This document shows positions 35,546-45,525 of a stretch of 64,000 nucleotides of DNA, one piece after another (the first letter of the stretch is position 1; each line of letters begins with the position of its first letter). Where the stretch lies: positions 124,001 to 188,000 of the forward strand of contig JAUQWM010000044.1 of NCBI GenBank assembly GCA_030835125.1. Direction: 5' to 3'. The stretch is from Gemmatimonadaceae bacterium (lineage in GTDB: Bacteria > Gemmatimonadota > Gemmatimonadetes > Gemmatimonadales > Gemmatimonadaceae). A program made the position numbers and the translations under genes. A model generated the notes under the pieces. It did no database searches. It had not been told where the DNA came from and saw nothing but the letters and a program-made list of their open reading frames with translations.

Positions 35546-37759
35546 CTAACGAGCCGGGCCGAGCTGGCGCAGTTGCGCGCGGGCCTCCGCGTAGTCCGGC
35601 CGCAGGCGGAGGGCCTCCTCGAGGTGGCGCCGCGCCTCACGCGGGCGCCCGAGGCGAATGAGGGCAAACGCGAGGTTGTTGTGCGCTTCCGGATTGCGCT
35701 GCCGGACCTCCAGCGCCGCGGTGAACTGCTGCGCGGCCTCCGCATACCGTCCCAGGATCAGCAGGCCGATGCCGAGGTTGTTCCGCGCCTCGGCGTGCGC
35801 CGGATTCAGTCGCAGCGCCGCCTCGAAGGCGGGGATCGCCGCCTCGACGCGCCCGGACTGGCTGAGCAGCGTCCCGAGGTTGAACCGGGCCGACGCATCG
35901 TCGGGAAGGCGCCGTGACAGGTCCTCGTAATACGCGATCGCGTCGGCGGGCCGGCCCTGCGCCACGAGGAGCTGTCCACGCAGGTTGAGGGCCTCGGAGT
36001 TCCCCGGTGCGCCGCGGATGGCCTGGTCCAGTTCCAGCGCGGCCGATTCCACGCGACCGGAGCGCAGCAGGACCCGCGCGAGGTTGACTCGCGCCGGCAC
36101 CAGGTCCGGTTTCCCGCGCAGGGCAGCCCGGAACGCCGCTTCCGCCTTCGGGACGTCGCCTCCCAGGGCGTACGCCGAGCCCAGGACATTCAGCGCGTCC
36201 GGGTTCCCGGGATCCTGCGACATCACGGGTTCGAGGTCCCCCATCGCGTCAGCGAGACGTCCATCGCGAAGGCTGAGGGCCGCGCGGTTGACACGCGCCG
36301 GGACGAAGGTCGGCGCGATCCGGAGCGCCGCCTCGGTGTGCATCCGCGCTTCGTCGATCGCTCCACGCTGGAGCAGTGCCGCGCCCAGGTTCGCCAGGGC
36401 CTCATAGTAGTCCGGCTTCAGCAGCACCGCCTGGCGGTACCCGACGATGGCGGACTCGGTCTCTCCGCGCTCAAGTCGGACGTTGGCCAGGTTGTTGTGG
36501 GCCAGCCATGCGGCGGGGTTCTTCTCGAGGGTGTCGGACCACAGCGTCTCCAGATCCTTGTAGACGTGCGCCTGGTTCCACGTCAGGACGGCGAGGGGGA
36601 CGACCAGCGCGAATGCCCACCGGGAAGCAAGACGCGAAAGCGCCGTGGCCACCAGCACGAGGATGCCGATGCTGGCGAAGTACTGGAAGTGGTCCGCCAC
36701 GAAGGAGAACCGCATCGGATACACGTTGATGAAGCCGAGGGCCGGAACGAGCGTCCCTCCGAAGAAGAGGAGGGCCGCGAACGGGCCGCGGCCGAAGCGA
36801 CGCCTTGCCAGCCAGGCCAGGGCGAGGATGGCGACTGCCGCGAGGGGAAACACCCATTGCAGCGGCTGGCCGGCGTCGATCTCCCAGCGTGGGTAGATGA
36901 ACGTCAGGTTGGACGGCCAGAGCAGCTTGGTGGCGTAGAACCACAGGGCCCGTCCGGCGATGAGCAGGCGTTCGGCGCCGCTGAACTCCCAGTCGGGACC
37001 CACGGCACCGACCCGGCTGCGCTCCATCCACGCCGTGTTGAGGGCGAGGATCAGGCCAATGGCGAAGAACGGCACGAGTGGTCGCACATCGGACCGGGTC
37101 ACGGTGCCGCGCTTCCACCAGCACACCACGAGCATCGCGGCGGGCAGGGAGGCCGCGACGGTCTTGCTCAGCATCGCCGCGATGAAGAGCGCCAGTGAGA
37201 GGAAGTACCATCGTCGATCGGCTGTCAGTCTCGTCCTGCCGCCTGGTGCCGCGTGCGGGGTGGCCGCCTGTCCGCCGGCGGGGAACGACTGGATGCGTAG
37301 CCAGGCGAGCGCCGAGCCGAGGGAGAAGACGGCCGAGAGGAGGTTCTTGCGTTCGGTTATCCAGGCGACGGATTCAACGCCGACCGGATGGACCGCGAAC
37401 AGCAAGGCGGCAAGCGATGCGGCGCGCACCTCGAGGCGCACGAGGAGGCGCCAGAGCAGGAACGAGGCGAGGCCGTGGAGGAGGATGTTGAGGCCATGGT
37501 ACGGCGCCGGGTCGAGTCCCCACAGGTGGCGCTCCACCCAGAAAGTGGTGTGAACGAGCGGATAGTACTGGGGCACGGCCCCCGGTTCAGTCCAGATCCG
37601 GCGGAGCCCATCAAGGTCGACGAGGGTTTCGTTGCGGGTGACGTGGTCATCGTCATCCCAGACGAAGCCGGCGCGGAGGGCGGGTGCGTACGCCGCGACG
37701 ATCAGGACCAGTCCCAGGATCGGGAGCAGCCAGGAGAAGCGGCGGGCCTGAAGATCCAT
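35546..37759 (-). CDS. multi-pass membrane protein with TPR repeats (PMT/TMTC-like)
   Basis: 737 residues from the ATG at 37759. About ten transmembrane helices fill the first 400 residues; the first luminal loop has the acidic FVWDDDDHVTRNE typical of GT-C mannosyltransferase-like proteins such as TMTC. The C-terminal 300 residues are tandem TPRs (PDYYEALANLGAALLQRGAI, AEARNNLGIGLLILGRYAEA and others). O-glycosylation or polyprenyl-sugar transfer is inferred from fold only. The stop TAG lies in CGTTAGGT. It converges on atpC with 22 bp between them. Confidence 0.82.
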   Translation of the reverse strand: MDLQARRFSWLLPILGLVLIVAAYAPALRAGFVWDDDDHVTRNETLVDLDGLRRIWTEPGAVPQYYPLVHTTFWVERHLWGLDPAPYHGLNILLHGLASFLLWRLLVRLEVRAASLAALLFAVHPVGVESVAWITERKNLLSAVFSLGSALAWLRIQSFPAGGQAATPHAAPGGRTRLTADRRWYFLSLALFIAAMLSKTVAASLPAAMLVVCWWKRGTVTRSDVRPLVPFFAIGLILALNTAWMERSRVGAVGPDWEFSGAERLLIAGRALWFYATKLLWPSNLTFIYPRWEIDAGQPLQWVFPLAAVAILALAWLARRRFGRGPFAALLFFGGTLVPALGFINVYPMRFSFVADHFQYFASIGILVLVATALSRLASRWAFALVVPLAVLTWNQAHVYKDLETLWSDTLEKNPAAWLAHNNLANVRLERGETESAIVGYRQAVLLKPDYYEALANLGAALLQRGAIDEARMHTEAALRIAPTFVPARVNRAALSLRDGRLADAMGDLEPVMSQDPGNPDALNVLGSAYALGGDVPKAEAAFRAALRGKPDLVPARVNLARVLLRSGRVESAALELDQAIRGAPGNSEALNLRGQLLVAQGRPADAIAYYEDLSRRLPDDASARFNLGTLLSQSGRVEAAIPAFEAALRLNPAHAEARNNLGIGLLILGRYAEAAQQFTAALEVRQRNPEAHNNLAFALIRLGRPREARRHLEEALRLRPDYAEARAQLRQLGPAR

Positions 37760-38254
37760 TCGGGGGCGTTGGGTCGCGGGGAATGGGTTGTTCGGGTGTC
37801 CGGAGACACCTGAGCACCGAACTAAATAGGGGGTGATCGCCGGCCGCCTGTCCCGTCGACCGGGATCGGGTGGAGGCTCGGTCGGTCGGCTGGTCCCGGG
37901 TCGCGAACTGGGGTCGAAGGGCCCGAAAGCGGTCCACCCCGGGTTTACGCCTTGGAACGACGGCACGCCGTCCAGTGGCCCCCGACACCAGAATCCAGTG
38001 CTTGCGCATACTGGTGTTGACCAACAATATGGGGCGCGTCACCAACCGAGACCCTTCCGTGACAGGCCGGTTTCCCAGTGGTAGCGGGGACTGAGCCGGC
38101 GAAGGCGTGGCGGTTGGCGGCGTCGTTACATGCTTGTCAAACAGGATTCCCCCACCCGCACGCACTCGCCCCCTGCGAGTGAATGCGAGACGCAGGACCC
38201 CTGTCAGCGCGGTGCTGGCAGGAAGCGGAACAGCCCCTCACCCGTGAGGAACAC
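37760..38254. promoter_or_regulatory. 495-bp divergent regulatory spacer upstream of the SusC-like gene
   Basis: Holds the start regions of the TPR protein (minus) and SusC-like gene (plus). Visible items: the inverted repeat ACACCAG-N19-CTGGTGT (37985-38017); a possible promoter TTGCGC-N17-CAATAT (38002-38030); a perfect 7-bp hairpin CACTCGC-CCCCT-GCGAGTG (38163-38181); and CTCAC-CC-GTGAG at 38237-38248 overlapping the Shine-Dalgarno. The leader would be about 218 nt. Confidence 0.45.
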
Positions 38255-41200
38255 ATGACGAGGTTCCGTCGCAGCAGTCGTCTGGCAAGCTTGCTTGCCG
38301 GACTCGCGACTACCGTGCTCGCGAGCACGGCGTTCGCACAGGGAGCTGTCATCACTGGTACGGTCAAGTCGCAGCAGGGTCAGAACCTGCAGGGCGCGCA
38401 AGTCCGTATCGCCGACCTGAATGTCGCAGTCGGCACCAATGAAGACGGCACCTACCGCATTACGCTGGCCGCGGAGCGTATCCGCGGGCAGACCGTGGTC
38501 CTCTCGGTCCGCATGATCGGTTTCAAGCCTCAGACGAAGAACGTCACGATGAGCGCTGGGAACCAGACGCACGACTTCACGCTCGATGTCGACGTCAACC
38601 GCCTGTCCGAAGTGGTGGTCACGGGCGTGACGGGTGCGACCGAGACGAAGAAGCTTGCGTTCACGGTCGACAAGGTCGACCAGGCCAACCTGCCGGTGCC
38701 GGCGACCAGCGCACTCCAGTCCATTCAGGGGAAGGTGACTGGCGCGCAGGTGGTCACCCCGAGCGGCCGTCCTGGCACGGCGCCGTCGATCATCCTGCGT
38801 GGCGCGAAGTCGCTCAACCTGAGCCTTTCGCCCCTCGTGGTGGTGGACGGCATCGTGATGAACGGCGGTATGAATGACATCAACCCGCAGGACATCGAGA
38901 GCATCGAGGTCGTGAAGGGTGCCGCGGCGTCGTCGACGTACGGCGCGCGGGCGCAGAACGGTGTCATCCAGATCACGACCAAGTCCGGCGCTACGGCCGG
39001 TCAGGGCGCCCGCTTCAACGTGCGCTCGGAGACGGGTCTGCAGGACATCCAGGGCGCGTATCCGTTCGCCCGGCGTCACTGGCTGGTGATGGACGAGACG
39101 ATGCAGAACTTCTGCGTCGGCGTGACGAACCAGCCGGCCTGCTCCCGCGTCGTGGATTTCGAGGACCATGCCCTGTACGTGAACGACAACGGCGACGAGG
39201 TCTCGGCCCGCTCGCCGGCGAACTTCGAGCGCGACGCCGGTATCGCCCTTCCGCTGTCGAAGCCGATGCTGCGCGGCACGTTCCAGGTCAACCAGTGGCC
39301 CGTCCGGTACAACCCGGTCGCTGCCGCCACGACCGCGAACCTCTACAGCAACAACAACGTCGACATGAGCGGCCGGTTCGGGAACACCGGCTTCTTTGCC
39401 AGCGCGTCGAACCTGATCCAGGAAGGCGCCATCAAGTTCCTGGATGGCTATCGCCGCAACACCGCCCGGTTGAACGTCGACCAGGCTGTTGGTGAAGACC
39501 TCACGATGCAGGTCTCGACGCTCTACGCCCGCACGACGAACTATCCGGAGACGGACTTCTTCGTGCTGACCCGCGTCCCGGCCGGCGTCGACATCCTCCG
39601 CCGCGACAGCCGCGGGCGCCTGTTCATCCGGTCCAATCCGCTGAACCAGGGCCAGCAGAACGAGAACCCGCTGTGGGATGCCGAGAACTTCAACTCCCGC
39701 ACGAACGTTGACCGGTACCTTGGCTCATTCACGTCCCGCTACACGCCGTTCCCGTGGCTCGATTTCGAGGGCAACGCCTCGCTCGACCGCCGGCGCGACA
39801 ACAGCTGGTCGCTGACGGAGAAGGGGTATCGCGTCACCCGCACCAACCAGAGCACCGCGTACCTCGGTTCGTACTCCGAGAGCGCCGGCTCCGATGCGTC
39901 GTACAACATGAGCCTCAACGGGACGGCGCGTCAGAACAACCCGCTGGGCATTTCCGACCTGCAGACGCGTGTGAACGTCCGGTACTCGTTCGAGCGCTCG
40001 GATGCAGATGGCCTGAGCGCCGGCGGTAACACGCTGGCCGTCCCCGGCCTCCTGACGCTGCGCAACGTGACCGTGCCGAACTCGCCTACCTCGAGCGCCA
40101 GCTCGGTCCGCGCGATCGGCATGCTCGGTGGCCTGGCCATCGACTACAAGGGCAAGTACATCCTGGACTTCGTCTATCGCCAGGACGGCAGCTCCCTCTT
40201 CGGTTCCGAGGAGCGCTGGCACCCGTACGGCCGCGCCTCGATGGCGTGGCGCCTGTCGGACGAAGGCTGGTGGCCCTTCAAGGGCGCGGTGAACGACATG
40301 AAGCTGCGCGGCTCGGTCGGTACGGCCGGTGGTCGCCCGGGCTTCAGCTATCAGTACGAGACCTTCAACATCGGCACGGGCGGTACGGTCTCCAGCAACC
40401 AGCTGGGTAACCGTTTCCTCAAGCCCGAGAACACGACCGAGACCGAGTTCGGGTTCGACGCCGAGTTGTTCAGCAAGTACGGCCTGAACGTCACGTACGC
40501 GCGCGACATCACCGAGGACCAGATGCTCCAGGTCCCGTCGTCGGCGTCGTCGGGCTTCAGCACCCAGTGGCGGAACGCCGGCACGATCGAGAACAAGACG
40601 TACGAAGTGTCGCTGAACGTCCCCCTCATCACGAACCGTGACGTCGTGTGGACGACCCGCCTCTCGTTCGACCGGAACCGCGCGTTCATCACGAAGCTGG
40701 ACGTGCCGCCGTTCTCCGCCAGCACGTCGAATGCCCGATTCGAGTTCCGCGTTGGCGAGCGGCTCGGCCAGAACTGGGGCAAGTTCTTCCTGACGGACTG
40801 CTCGCAGCTGGATCCGGCGTTCATCTCGCAGTGCGGACCGGCCGGCAGCGGCGCGCAGTACCAGCCGAACAGCGATGGCTACATCGTCTGGACGGGTGGC
40901 TACAACCCGACGGAAGGCATCACGCGGAACCTGTGGCAGTCGGCGCTTCCGGGCTGCATGCAGAACGGCGCCCCGATCAACCAGACGGGTCGTGTCAACT
41001 GCGAGAATGCAGGCGGTACGGTGAACAACCCGTGGGCGATTCCGCTCAACAACTGGGGCATGCTGATCGTCATGCGTGACTCCACCGGCTCGCCGGTGCA
41101 GAATCGTCTCGGCAACACGTCGCCGGACTTCCGCCTGTCGATGTCGCACAACTTCAACTGGAAGAAGCTGACGGTCTACGCCCTGGTTGATGGCAACTAC

Positions 41201-41632
41201 GGCAACCGGCTCTTCAACCAGGAGATCCACTGGTCCCTGGGCGATTACAACGTCCGTTACGAGGACCAGGACGGCCGGACGGTCGAGACCGCGAAGCCGA
41301 TGGGCTACTACTGGCGTGCGCCGCAGCCGGATAACGGCGCTGGCGTTGGTGGTTTCTACGACGTGCTGGGTGGCAACAACCAGACGGTGCAGAAGGGAAC
41401 GTACACGAAGCTGCGTGAGGTCATGGTGGGCTATCAGCTCGGCGCCATTCGTGGAGTCGGCGACTTCAGCCTCACCGTGGTCGGTCGCAACCTGTACACG
41501 ATTACCGATTTCCTCGGGTGGGACCCGGAAGTTGGCGGTTCGGTCCTGAACTCGTCGGCCATCGGTGGCGTGGCAGGCTTCCAGTACCCCCAGACGCGCA
41601 CGTTCACGTTCACCATCGGAACGCGTTTCTAA
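38255..41632 (+). CDS. SusC/RagA-type TonB-dependent outer-membrane transporter
   Basis: 1125 residues from the ATG at 38255, preceded by GTGAGGA. The signal peptide ends ASTAFAQ. A carboxypeptidase-regulatory-like domain (about 30-115, ITGTVKSQQGQNLQGAQVRI) is followed by the TonB plug (SALQSIQGKVTGAQVV, SIILRGAKSLN, PLVVVDGIVMNGGMNDINPQ and DIESIEVVKGAAASSTYGAR), then a large beta barrel ending FTFTIGTRF. It imports oligomeric nutrients with a SusD lipoprotein, which is the next gene. Substrate is unknown; no glycan hydrolase is nearby. Confidence 0.95.
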   Translation: MTRFRRSSRLASLLAGLATTVLASTAFAQGAVITGTVKSQQGQNLQGAQVRIADLNVAVGTNEDGTYRITLAAERIRGQTVVLSVRMIGFKPQTKNVTMSAGNQTHDFTLDVDVNRLSEVVVTGVTGATETKKLAFTVDKVDQANLPVPATSALQSIQGKVTGAQVVTPSGRPGTAPSIILRGAKSLNLSLSPLVVVDGIVMNGGMNDINPQDIESIEVVKGAAASSTYGARAQNGVIQITTKSGATAGQGARFNVRSETGLQDIQGAYPFARRHWLVMDETMQNFCVGVTNQPACSRVVDFEDHALYVNDNGDEVSARSPANFERDAGIALPLSKPMLRGTFQVNQWPVRYNPVAAATTANLYSNNNVDMSGRFGNTGFFASASNLIQEGAIKFLDGYRRNTARLNVDQAVGEDLTMQVSTLYARTTNYPETDFFVLTRVPAGVDILRRDSRGRLFIRSNPLNQGQQNENPLWDAENFNSRTNVDRYLGSFTSRYTPFPWLDFEGNASLDRRRDNSWSLTEKGYRVTRTNQSTAYLGSYSESAGSDASYNMSLNGTARQNNPLGISDLQTRVNVRYSFERSDADGLSAGGNTLAVPGLLTLRNVTVPNSPTSSASSVRAIGMLGGLAIDYKGKYILDFVYRQDGSSLFGSEERWHPYGRASMAWRLSDEGWWPFKGAVNDMKLRGSVGTAGGRPGFSYQYETFNIGTGGTVSSNQLGNRFLKPENTTETEFGFDAELFSKYGLNVTYARDITEDQMLQVPSSASSGFSTQWRNAGTIENKTYEVSLNVPLITNRDVVWTTRLSFDRNRAFITKLDVPPFSASTSNARFEFRVGERLGQNWGKFFLTDCSQLDPAFISQCGPAGSGAQYQPNSDGYIVWTGGYNPTEGITRNLWQSALPGCMQNGAPINQTGRVNCENAGGTVNNPWAIPLNNWGMLIVMRDSTGSPVQNRLGNTSPDFRLSMSHNFNWKKLTVYALVDGNYGNRLFNQEIHWSLGDYNVRYEDQDGRTVETAKPMGYYWRAPQPDNGAGVGGFYDVLGGNNQTVQKGTYTKLREVMVGYQLGAIRGVGDFSLTVVGRNLYTITDFLGWDPEVGGSVLNSSAIGGVAGFQYPQTRTFTFTIGTRF

Positions 41633-41706
41633 TCCGAACTGAGACGCCGGGTCGGGACCTCACGGTCCCGGTCCCGGCCGATCGGGTCACCTTCTGAGGA
41701 CCCAAG

Positions 41707-43317
41707 ATGACGACACGTGTGAAACTGGTGGCGGCAGGGCTGGTGCTGGTGGTGGGGGCATGCAGGGAGCCGCTCACGGCCATCAACCCGAACAACCCGG
41801 ACGTTGAACGCGTCTTCAGGCAGCCTGCGTCGATCGAGCAGACGCTGGCGACCGGGTACCAGCAGTGCCGCAACACCGAAAAGGGAACCGACATGACCGC
41901 CCAGATGGCGACCATGTCCCTCGAGAGCTATTCGCAGCTCGGTAACTTCAACATGGGCCTCCGCGGCGCCATTCCGCGGTCCCCCATCCTCAACAACAAG
42001 TCCGCCCAGCAGTCGCTCAACGGCAACTTCGGCGCCTGGTCGCGGCAGGGGCGGTTGCAGGCGAACGCGCTCAAGCAGCTGGACGCGCTTCGCGCGGCGA
42101 ATTCGCCGGTGCTGGCAAGCGAGGCTCGTGACCTGAAAGCTCGCGCCCAGGGCTTCTTCAACATCGGGTGCAACCTGGGCTGGTTGGCGATGGCCTTCGA
42201 TTCCGCGGGCATCATCGACCACATCATGGCGTCGGACTTCGTGCCCGAGTTGAGCGGCTACACGGACGTGATGAACGCCGCGCTGGCCATGATGGACTCG
42301 GCGCTGGCGATGGCCTCACCGGCGTCCGAGGCTGGCTTCCCGATCCTCCTGTCCGCGACCTCGCTGTCGCGCGCGGACTTCGTCAAGCTGGTCCGTTCGT
42401 ACAAGGCGCGGTTCCGGGCAGGTGTTGCCCGCACGCCGGCCGAGCGGGCTGCGGTGAACTGGGCCGAAGTGGCGGCCGATGCCGACGCCGGCCTCACCGC
42501 CGACCTCGTCGTTACGATCGGTGCCACGTCCGGTTGGACCATCGGCGTCCAGACCAGCACGTTCTATCAGGACGCTGCCTGGAGCCAGATCACGCCGTTC
42601 ATCTTCGGTTTCGCCGACCAGTCTGGTGGTTACGACACCTGGCTGTCGACGCCGATCACGCAGCGGAACGGTGCCTTCCTGATCGTTACGCCTGACCTGC
42701 GCTTCCCGCAGGGCTCCACGCGGCCGGCACAGATCGCCGCGTCGCCGGAGCCGGGCAATCACACGGGCTTTCCGTACATGAAGAACCGCTCGGGTCCGGA
42801 CTCACCCGGTGACCCGTGGGGCACGTCGTACTACGAGCATCACCGACTGAAGTACATCCGGAACAACTCGAGCACGGGTCCATACCCGGAGTTCCTGAAG
42901 TCCGAAGTCGACCTCCTCGGCGCGGAAGCGTATCTCCGCCTCGGTGACATGACCAAGGCGCTGTCGCGGATCAACACCTGGCGCACGCGCGCCGGCCTGC
43001 CCGCGATCTCCGGTGCCAGCATGAACGACGTGATCGCCGGACCGAATTGCGTACCACGTGTCCCGGCGGCGCCGAACTACACCACCACGGCCTGCGGCAC
43101 GATCTTCGAGGCCATGAAGTGGGAGAAGCGCATGGAGCAGGCGTACAACTACATGGGCGCCTGGTTCTTCGACGCCCGCGGTTGGGGTGACCTGGTGCAG
43201 GACACGCCGCTGCACTACCCGGTGCCGGTGCCGGAGCTCGATGCGCGGCTGAAGGGCTACTACAACCTGGGTGGCGGCGGTGATGCTAGCGCCGCGCTCG
43301 GAACGTATCGCTGGTAA
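41707..43317 (+). CDS. SusD/RagB-type nutrient-binding lipoprotein
   Basis: 536 residues. The lipobox VVGAC puts the lipid on Cys19. The N-terminus NPNNPDVERVFRQPASIEQT is characteristic of SusD helices, and the C-terminal segments TKALSRINTWRTRAGLPAIS and WEKRMEQAYNYMGAWFFDAR match the TPR-like core. It sits 74 bp after the SusC-like gene and forms the lid of the transporter at the cell surface. Confidence 0.92.
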   Translation: MTTRVKLVAAGLVLVVGACREPLTAINPNNPDVERVFRQPASIEQTLATGYQQCRNTEKGTDMTAQMATMSLESYSQLGNFNMGLRGAIPRSPILNNKSAQQSLNGNFGAWSRQGRLQANALKQLDALRAANSPVLASEARDLKARAQGFFNIGCNLGWLAMAFDSAGIIDHIMASDFVPELSGYTDVMNAALAMMDSALAMASPASEAGFPILLSATSLSRADFVKLVRSYKARFRAGVARTPAERAAVNWAEVAADADAGLTADLVVTIGATSGWTIGVQTSTFYQDAAWSQITPFIFGFADQSGGYDTWLSTPITQRNGAFLIVTPDLRFPQGSTRPAQIAASPEPGNHTGFPYMKNRSGPDSPGDPWGTSYYEHHRLKYIRNNSSTGPYPEFLKSEVDLLGAEAYLRLGDMTKALSRINTWRTRAGLPAISGASMNDVIAGPNCVPRVPAAPNYTTTACGTIFEAMKWEKRMEQAYNYMGAWFFDARGWGDLVQDTPLHYPVPVPELDARLKGYYNLGGGGDASAALGTYRW

Positions 43318-43333
43318 ACAAGGCAGGTGTCTC

Positions 43334-43810
43334 ATGCAGTTCCGGAAGTTGTGGGTGACACTCGGGATGGTTCCGGCGGCGTTAGGCTGCTATGCCTACG
43401 CGCCGCTGGACACCGCGACCGGGGTCCAGGCCGGTGAGCACGTTGCTGTCGAAATCACCGACCGGGGCAGGGCGGAACTGGGCGACAGGTTGGGTACGGG
43501 TGTGCTTCGCGTCGAAGGGACGCTCACCCGTACCGACTCGGCGGACCTGGTGATGAACGTGTGGCGGGTCGCGCAGATTGGTGGCGCGACTGCCCGTTGG
43601 AGCGGGGAAAGTGTCCGGCTTCCGCGGGAGTACGCGAGCAGGGTGCAGACACGCACGCTGAATCGCGGACGGACGTTCCTCGTTGCCGGGGCGGCCGTGG
43701 CTGGGATGGTCTTGTTTACGAGAGAGTTCGGTTTGCTTGGTAGTTGGGTGGGTGGGGAGGATGACAATGAACCTCCCCCTCCCGCTTCATCCCGCGGCTG
43801 GTGGTACTAG
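43334..43810 (+). CDS. lipoprotein, paralog of the protein at 50034
   Basis: 158 residues. Signal MQFRKLWVTLGMVPAALGC (lipobox Cys19), then CYAYAPLDTATGVQAG, a beta-rich domain (HVAVEITDRGRAELGDRLGT, EGTLTRTDSADLVMNVW), one hydrophobic segment (TFLVAGAAVAGMVLFTREF) and an acidic/Pro C-terminus. Arrangement and motifs match the 50034-50498 protein. It follows susD by 16 bp and probably belongs to that operon. The ALG in the signal uses TTA within GTTAGGC. Confidence 0.75.
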   Translation: MQFRKLWVTLGMVPAALGCYAYAPLDTATGVQAGEHVAVEITDRGRAELGDRLGTGVLRVEGTLTRTDSADLVMNVWRVAQIGGATARWSGESVRLPREYASRVQTRTLNRGRTFLVAGAAVAGMVLFTREFGLLGSWVGGEDDNEPPPPASSRGWWY

Positions 43811-43857
43811 CCGCATAACAGTTGGCTTCTGACGGACTTCCCGTGGAGGCAGTGCGA

Positions 43858-44688
43858 ATGAGAGTATCGCGTATCGGGCTGGCGCTGGTCGGCGCGCTCC
43901 TGGCTGTCGGCTGTTCCAAGGACGACGGGCCATTCCTCGCGCCCGAGGTCCCGCTCGCCTACACCCGATTCATCAACGCCATTCCGGATACTGGCTCGGT
44001 CGACTTCCGGTTCATCGACCTGCTCGAGTATTCGCCGTTCGCCGTGCAGCTCGCATACCGAGGCTTCACGCCGTACCAGGGTACGGCCACGGGCGCGCGG
44101 CACCTCAAGGTGTTCACCAATCCTGGTGGGTCGAACGTCCAGATCCAGCACGTGACGAATGTGCTGCTGGACGAGACGCCGACCTTCGAGGCTGGCAAGT
44201 ACTACACGATCGTGGCCACCGGGTATTCCCGCACCGGTAGCACCCCGTCCCTCACCCTTCAGGTCTACGAGGATGTCCTCCCGGATGCCGGCAGCAATGT
44301 CGCGTTCCGGGTGGTGAACCTCGGGGCCGGCCTCGCCGCGCTGAACGTGGGCGTGACGGCGGCCAGTGCCGATCCGATCCCGGGCACGCCGACGTACAGC
44401 AACGTTGGCTACCTCACGGCTTCGGCGTATCAGACCCGCGCCCCAGGCACCGCCTGGTTCCGGGTCCAGGAAGCAAACGCCGCCACGGAAATCGTGTCCG
44501 GCAACGGGCGTCAGGCGCCGGCCGGTGTGGCCGGTGACCCGCTCAACAACCTGACCACGGTCGGTGGTGCCGGCCAGGCCGGCAGCGTCGTGAGCGCGTT
44601 CGTGTTCCCCCGTTCGGTTGCGGGCAGCACGGCGCCAAACGTTACCGCTCCGTCGATCGTCTTCATCGTCGACAAGCACCCGCGCTGA
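43858..44688 (+). CDS. DUF4397-domain lipoprotein
   Basis: 276 residues from the ATG at 43858. Lipobox AVGC (Cys19). The DUF4397 hallmarks YTRFINAIPDTGSVDFRFID, FEAGKYYTIVATGY and NVAFRVVNLGAGLAALNVGV are present. Such surface lipoproteins are frequent next to SusCD-like systems and may bind substrate or the cell surface; no activity is established. It is the last gene of the SusC operon and is followed by a strong terminator. Confidence 0.85.
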   Translation: MRVSRIGLALVGALLAVGCSKDDGPFLAPEVPLAYTRFINAIPDTGSVDFRFIDLLEYSPFAVQLAYRGFTPYQGTATGARHLKVFTNPGGSNVQIQHVTNVLLDETPTFEAGKYYTIVATGYSRTGSTPSLTLQVYEDVLPDAGSNVAFRVVNLGAGLAALNVGVTAASADPIPGTPTYSNVGYLTASAYQTRAPGTAWFRVQEANAATEIVSGNGRQAPAGVAGDPLNNLTTVGGAGQAGSVVSAFVFPRSVAGSTAPNVTAPSIVFIVDKHPR

Positions 44689-44703
44689 GCACTTCAACGT
44701 GGT

Positions 44704-44739
44704 GAAACGGCGGCGTCCCGAAACGGGCGCCGCCGTTTC
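44704..44739 (+). terminator. terminator closing the SusC-SusD operon
   Basis: A perfect 12-bp outer stem GAAACGGCGGCG, an inner stem CCCG-AAA-CGGG, then CGTTT. Very stable but with a short T-tract. Confidence 0.75.
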
Positions 44740-44880
44740 GCGTTTGGCCCATCGTCGAGCCTGGGTGACCTTGGAGTCAGAAGCGGACACGCCGCCGCCT
44801 TGCCGGGGCACCGGCCCCCTCGCTTTCTTGCGCTGGAACCAGCGCTTTCCCGAGGGCTGGCGGACTCACCCACTCGACCA

Positions 44881-45525
44881 ATGAAGAGACTCTCCGTCAT
44901 TGCCGCGATTTCGATCCTTGCCACCGCCAGCCCGTCACCGTCGGGTGCGCAGGCGTGGGCCTATCCCAGCTTCCAGCCGCCCCGCATCGCGGTGCGCGAG
45001 TACAACTTCGGCGTTGGAGACGCCGGCGGCCCGGGGATCTCGCTCGTGTTCCAGTGGCGCGAGCAGTCCGGCCCGCGCAGTCAGTTCTCCTTCGATGTCG
45101 GCATCGCCGACACCGACCGCCGGGACATCGACCTGGTGGCCTTCGGAGGCATCGGTGCGGCCACGAGGCTGGGATCGGCGACCGACGAGGTCCCGCTCGA
45201 TTTCCTCCTCACCGGCGGGATCTACCTCGCCATCGGCGATGGCACGCTGCTGCGCCTTCCGGTCGGCCTGTCCCTCGGGCACCGGTTCGACCTCGAGGGG
45301 ATGGCGCTCACGCCATACATGCACCCGCGCCTGTCGGTCGACATGTGCAGCGGATGCGGTGGCAGCGACCTCGCGTTGACGCTCGACCTCGGCCTCAACT
45401 TCGAGGTGTCCCGCACGCTGTCCGTCCGCGGCGCGGTGGTCCTGACCGGCAGCGACTCCTTCGACGGCGACGGCTTCGGGCTGTCGCTCGCCTGGACCCC
45501 GCCGTCGCTGGCTCGGCGGCGTTAG
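44881..45525 (+). CDS. exported beta-barrel-like protein
   Basis: 214 residues. Signal peptide MKRLSVIAAISILATASPSP ending SGAQA. The mature protein alternates strands (GISLVFQWREQ, SQFSFDVGIADTD, ALTLDLGLNFEVS, GFGLSLAWTP) and contains a CSGCGG motif, typical of a small outer-membrane barrel. Its TAG stop and the TAA stop of the opposite waaA gene overlap inside the word CGTTAGGC. Function is unknown. Confidence 0.75.
   Translation: MKRLSVIAAISILATASPSPSGAQAWAYPSFQPPRIAVREYNFGVGDAGGPGISLVFQWREQSGPRSQFSFDVGIADTDRRDIDLVAFGGIGAATRLGSATDEVPLDFLLTGGIYLAIGDGTLLRLPVGLSLGHRFDLEGMALTPYMHPRLSVDMCSGCGGSDLALTLDLGLNFEVSRTLSVRGAVVLTGSDSFDGDGFGLSLAWTPPSLARRR

Noticed and set aside
39725-41230. A 501-codon open frame opposite the SusC-like gene
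   Set aside because: Shadow frame; the plus strand has a complete, motif-rich TonB-dependent receptor.
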